Below are positions 38,285 through 47,006 of a stretch of DNA of 64,000 nt, one piece after another (within the stretch, counting starts at the first letter, position 1; every line of letters starts with the position of its first letter). The DNA is from Nitrosospira multiformis (GTDB taxonomy: Bacteria; Pseudomonadota; Gammaproteobacteria; Burkholderiales; Nitrosomonadaceae), in assembly GCA_017306155.1 (NCBI GenBank), contig JAFKJB010000010.1, positions 1-64,000 on the forward strand. Direction: 5' to 3'. A program made the translations under genes and the position numbers. The notes beneath the pieces were generated by a model, which saw nothing but the letters and a program-made list of their open reading frames with translations, did no database searches and was not told where the DNA came from.

Positions 38285-40290
38285 CAGAAAGATTACGGCT
38301 CGATAGATTGAAGTCCGGAACAGGATCTGTCGGATTGCTTTTCAATCCGCTCAGCGGGCGCATCCGTAAGCGGAAAGAGGCGATTCGGCGTGCCGCGGGC
38401 GAGATCCCCGGCACTTGCAGGGAAGTGACAAATGGGCAGGAGATCAGCGCTTCGGTGGATGCGTTCGTGAATACCGGTACGGATCTACTGGTCATTATCG
38501 GCGGAGACGGCACGGTACAGGGTGTACTGGGTCATCTGTTCGCTACTCAGCCCCGGGCGAAATGGCCCCTCCTGACGATAGTGCCGGGCGGTACAACCAA
38601 CATGACCGCGCTCGATCTCGGTATTCGCGGCAGCCCGGAATCCGTCCTGCAGCAACTGGGCGCCTGCTTTCAAAAAAATTTCCCCTTCGTACTCGTGGAG
38701 CGTCATGTGCTTTGCATAGAACAGTCCGGCGCGGGGAAGGTTTATGGAATGTTCTTCGGCGTGGGACTCATTGCCCGCGCTGTGATCTTTTCCCAAAGCA
38801 GGATAAAGCGGTTGGGTATTACCGGAGAAATCTACTCCGCCCTTATCACCTTCGGCTATATTGCAGGCTTCCTGCTCGGGCGACGTCAGGGAGCATGGGC
38901 CCCGGTCCGGATGAGCATTACCGAGAAAGCTTTGTCCCAGCACCACGGAACCTTTGCGTTTCTTTTCGCCAGCACCCTAGACCGCCTGCTGTTCGGCATG
39001 AGGCCGTACTGGGGCGAGCAGCCGGAGCCGCTCCACGTCACATTCGTCAGGCAGCAGCGGCAGTTTCCCTTGCGCTCCGTGCTCCGGTTGCTGATAGGGC
39101 GTGGAAACGATCTCAAGGACAAGGATGGTTATCATAGTTACAACACCGACGAGCTGGAGTTGTTGATCGATGACGATTACATCGTCGACGGCGAGTCCTA
39201 TCGTGCCGACAGCCGGAATGGGCCCTTGCGCATTATGCCTGCGGGGCCGATCGCCTTTCTGGTGGCAGAGAGGGCAGCCGTAAATGCAAAACGACGCAAA
39301 ATCATGAGCATGCTGCAAGGACCTGCAACAGCGGATCCGCCGCTTCCAGAGGGTTTGATTTCGGAGATGGCGGCATTGAGCTCAAATACGGTATCCGCGG
39401 ATTTTCTCGTTTTGTTGGAGGCGTTGAAATTGCGCTTCGGTTCAGCCCTCGACGCTGTGCTTCTTTACGGATCGTGCCTGCGCGCGCGCGAGATAGGGGA
39501 TGGGGTGGTCGATTTTTACGCGGTCGTGAGCAGTTACAGCAGTGCTTACCCGGAACGCTACCTGCGCTATTTCAACGCATTGCTACCTCCGAATGTCTTT
39601 TACCTGGAGGTATCCCAAGAGGAGAAAACGTTCCGTGCCAAATATGCCGTGGTTTCAATGGCGGACTTCGAGCAGGGGACCCGCCGCTGGTTCCACCCTT
39701 ATCTCTGGGCACGTTTTGCCCAGCCTTCGAGGTTATTATTTTTCCGCGACGAAGCTGCTCGCAAACGAATTTCGGAGTCTCTGGCCCATGCGGTCGTCAC
39801 TTTTCTCGGCTCCACCCTGCCCACTCTCGATTGTTCCGGGACCACGGTGACCACTACCGAAATGATCTGGACCAATGGGTTGACCCAGACTTACGCGGCG
39901 GAGTTGCGGCCCGAGAGAGCAGGCCGGGCACGTCAGCTCGCGCAGATGGACCTGGAGATCTATGCGCGCCTGACCGCTCTGACAATACCGGCACTGGCAG
40001 GAAAATTGAGACTCCTGCCGGATGGAGATTACGAATGTCTGATAGACGATGCAGAACGTCGAAAGTCGCTGTGGCATTGGCGGCTGCGGCGCTGGCAGGG
40101 AAAGGTCCTGTCCGTGCTGCGACTGTCCAAGGCGGCTTTTACCTTTCATGACGCCATCAGCTATGCCGCCTGGAAAATCGAGCGCCATACCGGCGTTCGC
40201 GTCGAAGTGACTCCTATGCTGCGGCGCCATCCTCTCCTGTGGGGTTTTAAAGTTTCCTGGCGTCTGTTGCGTCGAGGCGTGATGCGCTGA
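38281..40290 (+). CDS. Diacylglycerol/ceramide kinase-like enzyme fused to a nucleotidyltransferase-like domain
   Basis: The 669-residue protein has a DAGK catalytic domain in residues 15-330: VGLLFNPLSG, IIGGDGTVQGVLGH and IVPGGTTNMTALDLG. A linker with low similarity is followed, from about 380, by AVLLYGSCLRAREIGDGVVDFYAV, which resembles the G-S...[DE]h[DE] site of a nucleotidyltransferase fold but shows only one acidic residue. DAGK/LCB5-type enzymes phosphorylate the hydroxyl of lipids such as diacylglycerol, sphingoid bases or ceramide. The C-terminal part has no clear function. The gene is the last of the operon, coupled to the phosphatidyltransferase. Confidence 0.8.
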   Translation: MTERLRLDRLKSGTGSVGLLFNPLSGRIRKRKEAIRRAAGEIPGTCREVTNGQEISASVDAFVNTGTDLLVIIGGDGTVQGVLGHLFATQPRAKWPLLTIVPGGTTNMTALDLGIRGSPESVLQQLGACFQKNFPFVLVERHVLCIEQSGAGKVYGMFFGVGLIARAVIFSQSRIKRLGITGEIYSALITFGYIAGFLLGRRQGAWAPVRMSITEKALSQHHGTFAFLFASTLDRLLFGMRPYWGEQPEPLHVTFVRQQRQFPLRSVLRLLIGRGNDLKDKDGYHSYNTDELELLIDDDYIVDGESYRADSRNGPLRIMPAGPIAFLVAERAAVNAKRRKIMSMLQGPATADPPLPEGLISEMAALSSNTVSADFLVLLEALKLRFGSALDAVLLYGSCLRAREIGDGVVDFYAVVSSYSSAYPERYLRYFNALLPPNVFYLEVSQEEKTFRAKYAVVSMADFEQGTRRWFHPYLWARFAQPSRLLFFRDEAARKRISESLAHAVVTFLGSTLPTLDCSGTTVTTTEMIWTNGLTQTYAAELRPERAGRARQLAQMDLEIYARLTALTIPALAGKLRLLPDGDYECLIDDAERRKSLWHWRLRRWQGKVLSVLRLSKAAFTFHDAISYAAWKIERHTGVRVEVTPMLRRHPLLWGFKVSWRLLRRGVMR

Positions 40291-40387
40291 CAGCGAAGCA
40301 ATCAGAGCGGAATCCAGCATCGAAGCCGGGGGATTGAGTTGATGCGCATGGTATAGTCCGTATGCGCAAACAATTTTCCCAGGCGGA

Positions 40388-41596
40388 TCATGTGCAGGCT
40401 TCCACTTCGGCAGAGCCATATCGTGTGGCTTCGCCTGATCGGAGAATCAGGTCGCACACTTCGCGAACCGCGCCCTGGCCGCCCAGGTGCTCGCACACAT
40501 AATGAGCCTGGCGCGTGACCTCAGGGACGGCATCTGCCGGGCAGAAGGCAGCGCCTACGCGGCTCAGGCATTCCAGATCGCTGAGGTCGTCACCCACATA
40601 CCCGATATTTTCCAGAGGAATGCCCCAGCGTTTGGAAAGCTCCAGGAGGAGAGGAAATTTATCGCTTACGCCCGGGTAGTATTCATCAATGCGCAATTTT
40701 CTCATCCTGGCTTCAACGGACGGGCTGGTCTCGGTGGTGATTACGCAAACCCCGATGCCCTGCTCACGCAACCGCTGCAAACCATGGGCATCACGCGTAT
40801 TGAATTTTTTCAAGGCTTCGCCGGCGGCTCCGTAATACATCCCTGCGTCCGTCAACGTTCCATCCACATCGAGTACCAGAACTTTGATTCGTGACGCGCA
40901 GGCTCCACCAATCGATTCCCGTTCCTGTTCCCGCAAAAGCCACTCTATCACCTGCCAGCCAGCCTCGCCGGTGATCTCGATCCCAGTTTCGGGTTTCATC
41001 TCGTGAATACCCATGCGTCCACCCAGATAATGACCGTTGTCTCGAAGTAATTTCTCATGCGTCAAATAGAAGGCACCATTTTCCAGCAGATATCCCTCCG
41101 GATCCGATGCATCGCATGATGCCTGGGATTTCAAGGGGTCATGACCGACAGGTCCTCCCATCCTGGTCCACAAAGACCGTCTGGACGGGACGGCGGTCAG
41201 GAGCGAGTCAAGGTTTTCCGAAAGAAATTTGTGCCGGGCGGCACAAAAATCTTCAGCACGCGTGAGGGGCGAGGCTGCCTGTATCGAACAGACGACGTTG
41301 AAGGAGACCTTCTGCTGAAATGCGTGCAGGAAACTGCTCCAATCCTCCGCGCACGTGCGGGTTGCGTTGGTACAATCGAGAATCTCGATTGTTGTGTTCG
41401 ACCTCGAAAATTCTTCTACCACCCGTTTTCGAATGACAGACCGGTCGGCAGTAACGTAAATGGTGTCGAAACATCCGGAGGCGGCGGCCTGCTCCAGGCT
41501 CCAGGAGAATAATGGCCTTCCCGCCATGCTGCGTGCACTATTTCTGGAAACCGGCCCGAAATTTCCATGCAAAGGCAAGAGAGCTACCCAGCGCAT
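40388..41596 (-). CDS. CMP-nonulosonate cytidylyltransferase fused to KdsC-like HAD phosphatase
   Basis: 402 residues. The first 230 resemble N-acylneuraminate cytidylyltransferase (FGPVSRNSARSMAGRPLFSW, with SIQAASPLTRAED), although the usual ARGGSK loop is altered. Residues about 238-390 are a HAD phosphatase of the KdsC type with VLVLDVDGTLTDAGMYY, TTETSPSVEARM and GDDLSDLECL, its catalytic aspartates intact. Animal CMP-sialate synthetases have a similar fusion with an inactive phosphatase half; here both may work. It likely dephosphorylates and activates a nonulosonate made by the NeuB-like enzyme upstream, to which it is coupled (TGATG overlap). Confidence 0.85.
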   Translation of the reverse strand: MRWVALLPLHGNFGPVSRNSARSMAGRPLFSWSLEQAAASGCFDTIYVTADRSVIRKRVVEEFSRSNTTIEILDCTNATRTCAEDWSSFLHAFQQKVSFNVVCSIQAASPLTRAEDFCAARHKFLSENLDSLLTAVPSRRSLWTRMGGPVGHDPLKSQASCDASDPEGYLLENGAFYLTHEKLLRDNGHYLGGRMGIHEMKPETGIEITGEAGWQVIEWLLREQERESIGGACASRIKVLVLDVDGTLTDAGMYYGAAGEALKKFNTRDAHGLQRLREQGIGVCVITTETSPSVEARMRKLRIDEYYPGVSDKFPLLLELSKRWGIPLENIGYVGDDLSDLECLSRVGAAFCPADAVPEVTRQAHYVCEHLGGQGAVREVCDLILRSGEATRYGSAEVEACT

Positions 41597-42474
41597 CAGT
41601 TGAAGTGAATCCCTTGCACGCGCTTGAGTTTGTTGCGTTGGGCCAGCTCGATTTCCGTCATGTCTCCCTCCTTGAACTTCAGGGTCTTGCAGACATTGCG
41701 AACGTCACGGACCAGCCTGCGCAAACCGTCGGGCTCCAGCGAAGCGGCATGATCCGTTCCTTTCCAAGTTCGATCCAGCGTGAAATGACGTTCGATCCAG
41801 GACGTGCCCAGGACCACCGCCGCAATGTCGATGGCAATACCCAAGTGGTGGCCGGAAAATCCAATCTCCTTGACGCGCGAGCCGAACCTGTCCCTGAGTG
41901 ACTGGATTTCGAGCAGACAGACTTGCTCGAACGGAACTGGATATCCGGATGTGCATGCGTAGAGGACTACCCGCCTAGCAGCACCGTGGCGTTCCATCCA
42001 TTGCACGATCTGCTCCTGTTCGGCCGGAGTGGTCATGCCGACGGATATGTGAATATCCCCATCGTAATCGGTGGCAAGATACGCCAGCATCGGGAAATTG
42101 AGATTGCACGCCGAAGGTATCTTGATGAACTCCGGGTTGAGGCTGGCAATCTCTTTTGCCGAAGTCAGGTCCCAGACCGACGTCGAATAACCGATTCCGA
42201 ACTCCCGGCACCATTGCTGCAATTGGCGGTGCTGGCCCGCATCGAACTCGAGGAATTCACGATGAGCGCCGTAGCTGTCGCCATAACTGTTTTGAGGATT
42301 TGGATGGTGCGCGTTATATTCCTCTGGCGTCAATAATTCCCTGTTTGAACGCTTTTGAAATTTCACGAAATCGCACTTGGCGAATGTCGCCGCGATTCCG
42401 ATCATCTCCCTTGCAATTTCGATATCCCCTTTATGATTACAGCCGATTTCAGCAATGACTCGTGGTGTCTCCAT
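41596..42474 (-). CDS. NeuB-family nonulosonate synthase lacking the SAF domain
   Basis: Started at the ATG at 42474 it has 292 residues, beginning METPRVIAEIGCNHKGD. It contains the NeuB TIM-barrel motifs FVKFQKRS, EFIKIPSACNLNF, ISVGMTTPAEQ and GFSGHHLGIAIDIAAVVLG, and ends at KLKRVQGIHFN. Standard NeuB is near 340-350 residues and has a C-terminal SAF (antifreeze-like) domain, which is absent here. It condenses phosphoenolpyruvate with a sugar or sugar phosphate to give a nine-carbon ulosonic acid; the partner phosphatase suggests a 9-phosphate product such as Kdn-9-P. The open frame runs 72 codons further upstream without homology. Confidence 0.87.
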   Translation of the reverse strand: METPRVIAEIGCNHKGDIEIAREMIGIAATFAKCDFVKFQKRSNRELLTPEEYNAHHPNPQNSYGDSYGAHREFLEFDAGQHRQLQQWCREFGIGYSTSVWDLTSAKEIASLNPEFIKIPSACNLNFPMLAYLATDYDGDIHISVGMTTPAEQEQIVQWMERHGAARRVVLYACTSGYPVPFEQVCLLEIQSLRDRFGSRVKEIGFSGHHLGIAIDIAAVVLGTSWIERHFTLDRTWKGTDHAASLEPDGLRRLVRDVRNVCKTLKFKEGDMTEIELAQRNKLKRVQGIHFN

Positions 42475-43063
42475 AAAAATGCAATCAAGCCCCTGAATAA
42501 AAGAAAATGAATATGACTCCAAACCTGCCGTTCGCGAACCCTTCACTATAGCGAAGCTTTCCGGAAAGGAAGATTCGAAATCATTTTGGGCTCTACAGGC
42601 TGCTAACCATTGATCCTGAATAGATGCTTGGAGTGCTGTTTGACCCGGATGGTACCGAAACGATTCAATAAATGGCCAAGTCGTGTACAAGCGATCCCGA
42701 GACAGACGGCGGTAATTATATCCAGTTCGATACTGATTTTGGACTCAATGTTTAGAGGAACCCGGAGCCCAGGAAGCCTGTCTCCCGCGAGTTCACTGCT
42801 TGACAATGACTTAGCCCGAGCGCATCATTCGGGCACGAAAATCAAGTCACAAAGCAGAGTCATCAAGCCTGCCGAATGAAGCAGGGCAAGTTCTTGGCGG
42901 CCTGTCGGATTTAAAGCAAACCGGTTGCAAAAGCAGTTGTTCAGTCCACGTTTTGCCGCTTTTCTGACCGATAGAACGGCCATTGACCTGCAAAGTCGTC
43001 AAAATCTGTCCTCACCCAGCCAATTTTTTGCCTCGATTCTTCAAGCCTGACGGCTGCTAGCCG
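42475..43063. other. Divergent intergenic region between NeuB-like and cytidylyltransferase genes
   Basis: About 590 bases, with promoters expected in both directions. A 67-codon frame on the minus strand (42603-42806) shows no recognisable motif and is not called. No transposon end, hairpin or repeat was seen. It may contain leftover sequence from a lost gene. Confidence 0.4.
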
Positions 43064-43780
43064 ATGTTGATTTATTCGCTCATTCCCGCGAGGGGAGGAT
43101 CAAAAGCCGTACCTCATAAGAATATCCGGCTTTTGCGGGGGAAACCCCTGATTGCCTATTCGATTGAAATCTCTCTCAAGTGTCCTTCCATTCGAAGGAC
43201 TTTTGTAAGCACCGACTCCGAAACCATCGCGGAGGTCGCGAGAAATGCGGGTGCCGAAGTACCCTTTCTGCGGCCTGCCGAATTCGCACGGGACGATACG
43301 CGGGATCTGCCGGTATTTCGACATTTTCTCGGGTGGCTGGAACAAAACGGAGTCCCGCTTCCCGACGCTATTTTTCAGTTCCGTCCGACTTCTCCCTTGC
43401 GCAGCGTTTCAAAAATAGAAGAAGCGGCCGAGCTCCTGAAAAAAAACCCGGAAGCCGATTCGGTTCGCGGGGTCACCGAGCCCGGACAGAATCCCTACAA
43501 GATGTGGACCATCGGAGCGGATGGTTTCATGCGAGCTCTATTGAACATTCCTGGCATTCCCGAACCCTTCAACGAGCCGAGGCAAAGCCTGCCCAAGGTG
43601 TACTGGCAAATCGGTTATCTGGATCTGATCCGTACCCGTACCATTCTGGAAAAAAATTCGCTCACGGGCGCACACATCCTGCCGCTCAAGATCGACAACA
43701 GGGATTCGATCGATATCGATGACGAATTCTCGTTTCAGCTGGCCGAGTTTCTGATGGAAAGGCAGGGAAGCGTCATTTGA
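43064..43780 (+). CDS. CMP-N-acylneuraminate/legionaminate-type cytidylyltransferase
   Basis: The 238-residue enzyme begins MLIYSLIPARGGSKAVPHKN with the canonical NeuA-family glycine/lysine loop, followed by TFVSTDSETIAEVARNAGAE, QFRPTSPLRS and the C-terminal IDNRDSIDIDDEFSF that binds metal. It activates a nonulosonate as its CMP derivative. There is a second, fused cytidylyltransferase 1.5 kb away, so this locus has two. The stop shares bases with the TTG start of the next gene. I see no good ribosome site before the ATG. Confidence 0.88.
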   Translation: MLIYSLIPARGGSKAVPHKNIRLLRGKPLIAYSIEISLKCPSIRRTFVSTDSETIAEVARNAGAEVPFLRPAEFARDDTRDLPVFRHFLGWLEQNGVPLPDAIFQFRPTSPLRSVSKIEEAAELLKKNPEADSVRGVTEPGQNPYKMWTIGADGFMRALLNIPGIPEPFNEPRQSLPKVYWQIGYLDLIRTRTILEKNSLTGAHILPLKIDNRDSIDIDDEFSFQLAEFLMERQGSVI

Positions 43781-44763
43781 AGGCTTTGGTGGTTGGCCTT
43801 GGGTCTATCGGCATTAGGCATCTCAACAATCTGCATGCACTCGGGGTTCGTGAACTCGGCGTAGTGCGAACCCGGAATCTCGCGCCTCCTATGGAGATTA
43901 TCCCGGAAGATATTGCCGTCTTTCAGGATATCGACCTCGCACTCAGCCGGAAATTCGACCTTGTGGTGGTGGCCAACCCTACCTCTCTGCATCTGGAAAC
44001 GCTCATCAAGGCTCTCCGGGCCGGGTCTCATGTTTATGTCGAAAAACCCGTGGCCCATGAACAGCGACGATTATCCGAGCTTACGCGCTACGTCGCCCTG
44101 GATGGGCCGCGGGTTCTGGTGGGGTGCCAGTTCCGCATGCATCCAGGGTTGCGTAAAATTGAGCAATGGATCAGGCAGGGTAAGCTCGGGAAGATCCATT
44201 CGGTACAGGTCGACCTGGGCGAGTATCTGCCTGGCTGGCATCCATGGGAAGATTACCGGCAAAGCTATGCTGCCCGCGCGGATCAGGGCGGAGGCGTCGT
44301 GCTGACGCTTATCCACGAGCTGGATTATCTGCACTGGCTTTTTGGAAAACCCAGGCGTGTGTTTGCTATCGGAGGCCATCGAACGTCTCTCGACATTACG
44401 GCGGAAGATACCGCCCTCATTACGTTCGAAACCGAGCGGGACATCTGCGTTCAGCTCCGGATGGATTACTGGCGCAAACCGCCTGTCCGCCGCATGAACA
44501 TCGTTGCTGAAAATGCCATCGTCGACTGGGATTATCCTGCTCGCCTCACTACTTTGAGAAAAGACGGACAAGTCCTGGATGAACTGGCACTGATCCCGTC
44601 CTGGGACCGGAATGAGCTATTTCTCTCCATGATGAAAGAGTTCATCGAAGGTATTCCCCAAGGATCGACCCCTCGCGTGACTTTGCAGGACGGCATCGAG
44701 GTGTTGAAAACGGCCCTGGCGGTCAAAAAGTCTCTTCGAACCCATCGGCAGGTTGCGCTATGA
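43777..44763 (+). CDS. Gfo/Idh/MocA-family oxidoreductase
   Basis: 328 residues starting at a TTG that overlaps the previous stop: KALVVGLGSIGIRHLNNLHAL gives the Rossmann GxGxxG, and HVYVEKPVAHEQR is the EKP signature. The C-terminal domain includes HELDYLHWLFG. Members oxidise or epimerise sugar and sugar-nucleotide carbons with NAD(P). It lies between a cytidylyltransferase and an SDR, all overlapping by one to four bases, resembling the PtmB-PtmF-PtmA gene trio of flagellin glycosylation in Campylobacter (recalled, not searched). Substrate unknown. Confidence 0.85.
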   Translation: MKALVVGLGSIGIRHLNNLHALGVRELGVVRTRNLAPPMEIIPEDIAVFQDIDLALSRKFDLVVVANPTSLHLETLIKALRAGSHVYVEKPVAHEQRRLSELTRYVALDGPRVLVGCQFRMHPGLRKIEQWIRQGKLGKIHSVQVDLGEYLPGWHPWEDYRQSYAARADQGGGVVLTLIHELDYLHWLFGKPRRVFAIGGHRTSLDITAEDTALITFETERDICVQLRMDYWRKPPVRRMNIVAENAIVDWDYPARLTTLRKDGQVLDELALIPSWDRNELFLSMMKEFIEGIPQGSTPRVTLQDGIEVLKTALAVKKSLRTHRQVAL

Positions 44764-45596
44764 ATCAAGCCTATAAAGGAACGCCCTTCGATCTCTCCGG
44801 ACGGGTGGTGCTCATTAGCGGCGCCACCGGCCTGCTCGGCACAGAATTTGCCCTCGCAACCGCATCGGCCGGCGCGAATCTGGTATTGGGGGACTTGGAC
44901 AGTGACAGGCTGGAATCGCTGAAAAGCCAGATAGCATCGGCTTATCCGGGTACGAAAACCTGGATTCAGGTGCTGGACGTTACCCGCGCGGATTCCTGTC
45001 GATCGATAGCGCAGTCGTGCGAAACCTGGTTCGGTCGGATCGATGCCGTGATCCATAGCGCTGCGATCGACCCGAAGTTCGAACAGGATTCCGATACATC
45101 GCGTTTTTCAAGATTCACCGAGTTTCCGGGAGAGCTCTGGCAATCCTCTCTCGATGTCAATTTGACCGGGGCTTTCTACCTCGCTCAGGCTACCTGCAAG
45201 CTGATGGAAAAAACGGGCAAGGGATCCATTGTTTTTCTGGGCTCAAATTATGGACTCGTGGGTCCGGATCAGCGCATCTATAAAAAAAGAGGCCAAGAGC
45301 ATCAGACCTATAAACCCGCTGTGTATTCAGTGTGTAAGGCGGGTTTGCTAGGGTTGACAAAATTTCTGGCTGCCTACTACATGAACACGTCCATTCGTAT
45401 AAACATACTCACGCCCAGCGGCGTCTGGAATCAGCATGACTCCGAATTTGTCGATAATTATTCGTCGCGAACCACGCTGGGACGCATGTCGGAAAAAAAT
45501 GAATACCGTGGCGCGATCATTTTTCTGGTCTCGGACGCATCCAGTTATATGACGGGCGCAAATCTGGTCATCGATGGGGGGTGGACGGCATTATGA
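44760..45596 (+). CDS. Short-chain dehydrogenase/reductase
   Basis: 278 residues with the SDR cofactor motif VLISGATGLLGTEFALAT, HSAAIDP, and the catalytic YSVCKAGLLGLTK (Y-x3-K). The C-terminal substrate loop reads ASSYMTGANLVIDGGWTAL. ATGA overlap with the oxidoreductase implies the two work on the same sugar, probably keto reduction or epimerisation of a (CMP-)nonulosonate or its precursor. It is the last of the three rightward genes of the module. Confidence 0.87.
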   Translation: MNQAYKGTPFDLSGRVVLISGATGLLGTEFALATASAGANLVLGDLDSDRLESLKSQIASAYPGTKTWIQVLDVTRADSCRSIAQSCETWFGRIDAVIHSAAIDPKFEQDSDTSRFSRFTEFPGELWQSSLDVNLTGAFYLAQATCKLMEKTGKGSIVFLGSNYGLVGPDQRIYKKRGQEHQTYKPAVYSVCKAGLLGLTKFLAAYYMNTSIRINILTPSGVWNQHDSEFVDNYSSRTTLGRMSEKNEYRGAIIFLVSDASSYMTGANLVIDGGWTAL

Positions 45597-45757
45597 TTCT
45601 GCTCACGACCCGTCGTGGCTGAAACGGCTCCGGAGCAATTCACAGAATTTACCGGATCATCGAATTCTCAGAACCCTGCAAGCAGAATGGAATTTTATAC
45701 TGCGGCGCAGGAATATGTCGGGTTCATGGGAATTCCTGGCATTCCTTCCTCCTCGCG

Positions 45758-46867
45758 TCAGCATTCTTCATTTTCCAACACGTCCCAGCAGCGTGCGAGC
45801 ATCTGAAAAATCAGAGGATTGCTGGAAATGGCGGCAATTTCATGGTTGAGCCAGAACGAGGGTTTGGTCCAGTTGAAGCTTCCAAAAATCGACCAGGTGC
45901 GATCGCCCTCCTCGACCAGCACAAATTTGAGGTGCATGGGAAGCCCCTCGGGATTCCGAATACGCCTGAACCGGATTCCGAGGGAAGCCAGCCGTCGTTC
46001 CACTTTAGGCGTGACGCGTCTCAGCGTCGACTCTGCGAATATTTCCAATGCAGCGCCTCGCCTGGCAAGCCCTGCCATGACGTCAACCGCACTCTCGGTC
46101 CTGATGTGCGATGCGACGACGCGGATACGAGCGTCGCTATTGATCCGGCTCAGGAACTGCACGATCGGATGCGGGCTGATTCGAGGCCAGAAATGAATCG
46201 TGGTGTCCGCACCGTGGATGTCATGGCTTGCACCGGCCGAGAATCGATAGAAGAGTCCTGGCGGCGACCGGTTAATCTGCCTTGCATGGTTCACCAGTCC
46301 CTCGACCAGGACTGGATCGCTGAGCCCGATCAATGCATTGTAGCCACGGTCTTGATCACCGAGCTCCCGAATGATTTCGGGATCGTCTTCCGGCATGTTG
46401 CCCGAGGGATTGAAGGATCCAATAAAGGCAACGGGTTTCGGATGTGAAAAGCAGTAGAGTTTTTCGTGTAGCTGGGGTTTCCATGATTTTGTCGCGGGCG
46501 ATGGCACGCCGGGGATGGCTATGATGCGAAACGCATCGCCCAGTCCACCGGGTTCCGAGAGCATCCTGATCACCGCATCATTGGCGTGAGGAATGCGTGG
46601 CCTGCCTTCCAGGCTCAGAGTGATCTGAACGCCTCGTTTATGTGCCTGAATCAGAGCCTCCGCCAGACGAAGATCACGAAAATAATAGGTCACCCAGTCA
46701 ATGGATCCTCCAGGAGGAACAGCTGCAATGTATGCGGCCAGAACGTCACGCAGATGGCCCGGAGCCTGATCGGGTCCGCCAAAGTAAATCTCGGACGGAA
46801 CGGTTTCCTTCCCGACTAGCAAGCCTGAAGAAGGCGGTTCGGCGGAATATGCAAGCGGCTTGCTCAA
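45758..46867 (-). CDS. Phospholipase D-like protein with altered HKD motifs
   Basis: A 369-residue protein with two PLD-type units. The first reads HEKLYCF and ends GSFNPSG; the second HLKFVLVEEGD ends GSFNWT. Both retain the H-x-K and the GSxN part, but the Asp position is Ser or Glu. There is no signal peptide or strong membrane segment. It also has FDT-less loops typical of cardiolipin-synthase-like or nuclease members. The substrate cannot be deduced; a phosphodiester in a polysaccharide, teichoic-type polymer or phospholipid is possible. It converges with the SDR gene. Confidence 0.7.
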   Translation of the reverse strand: MSKPLAYSAEPPSSGLLVGKETVPSEIYFGGPDQAPGHLRDVLAAYIAAVPPGGSIDWVTYYFRDLRLAEALIQAHKRGVQITLSLEGRPRIPHANDAVIRMLSEPGGLGDAFRIIAIPGVPSPATKSWKPQLHEKLYCFSHPKPVAFIGSFNPSGNMPEDDPEIIRELGDQDRGYNALIGLSDPVLVEGLVNHARQINRSPPGLFYRFSAGASHDIHGADTTIHFWPRISPHPIVQFLSRINSDARIRVVASHIRTESAVDVMAGLARRGAALEIFAESTLRRVTPKVERRLASLGIRFRRIRNPEGLPMHLKFVLVEEGDRTWSIFGSFNWTKPSFWLNHEIAAISSNPLIFQMLARCWDVLENEEC

Positions 46868-47006
46868 TTAAGGAATGCCTGTGGACGAGAATTCGGATAT
46901 TCGCATCATGTTTCCTTTTCTATCGTTGTGTACCTGAAGCCGCCTTAACTCTCGCGGATAAGCAAGTTTGATTATAGAAGCGGAGCCGGTATTTTTTAAG
47001 GTTTAG

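Noticed and set aside
42603-42806. 67-codon minus-strand frame in the nonulosonate divergent region
   Set aside because: No recognisable motif, no ribosome site seen, and no neighbour context. It could be a remnant but is not supported.
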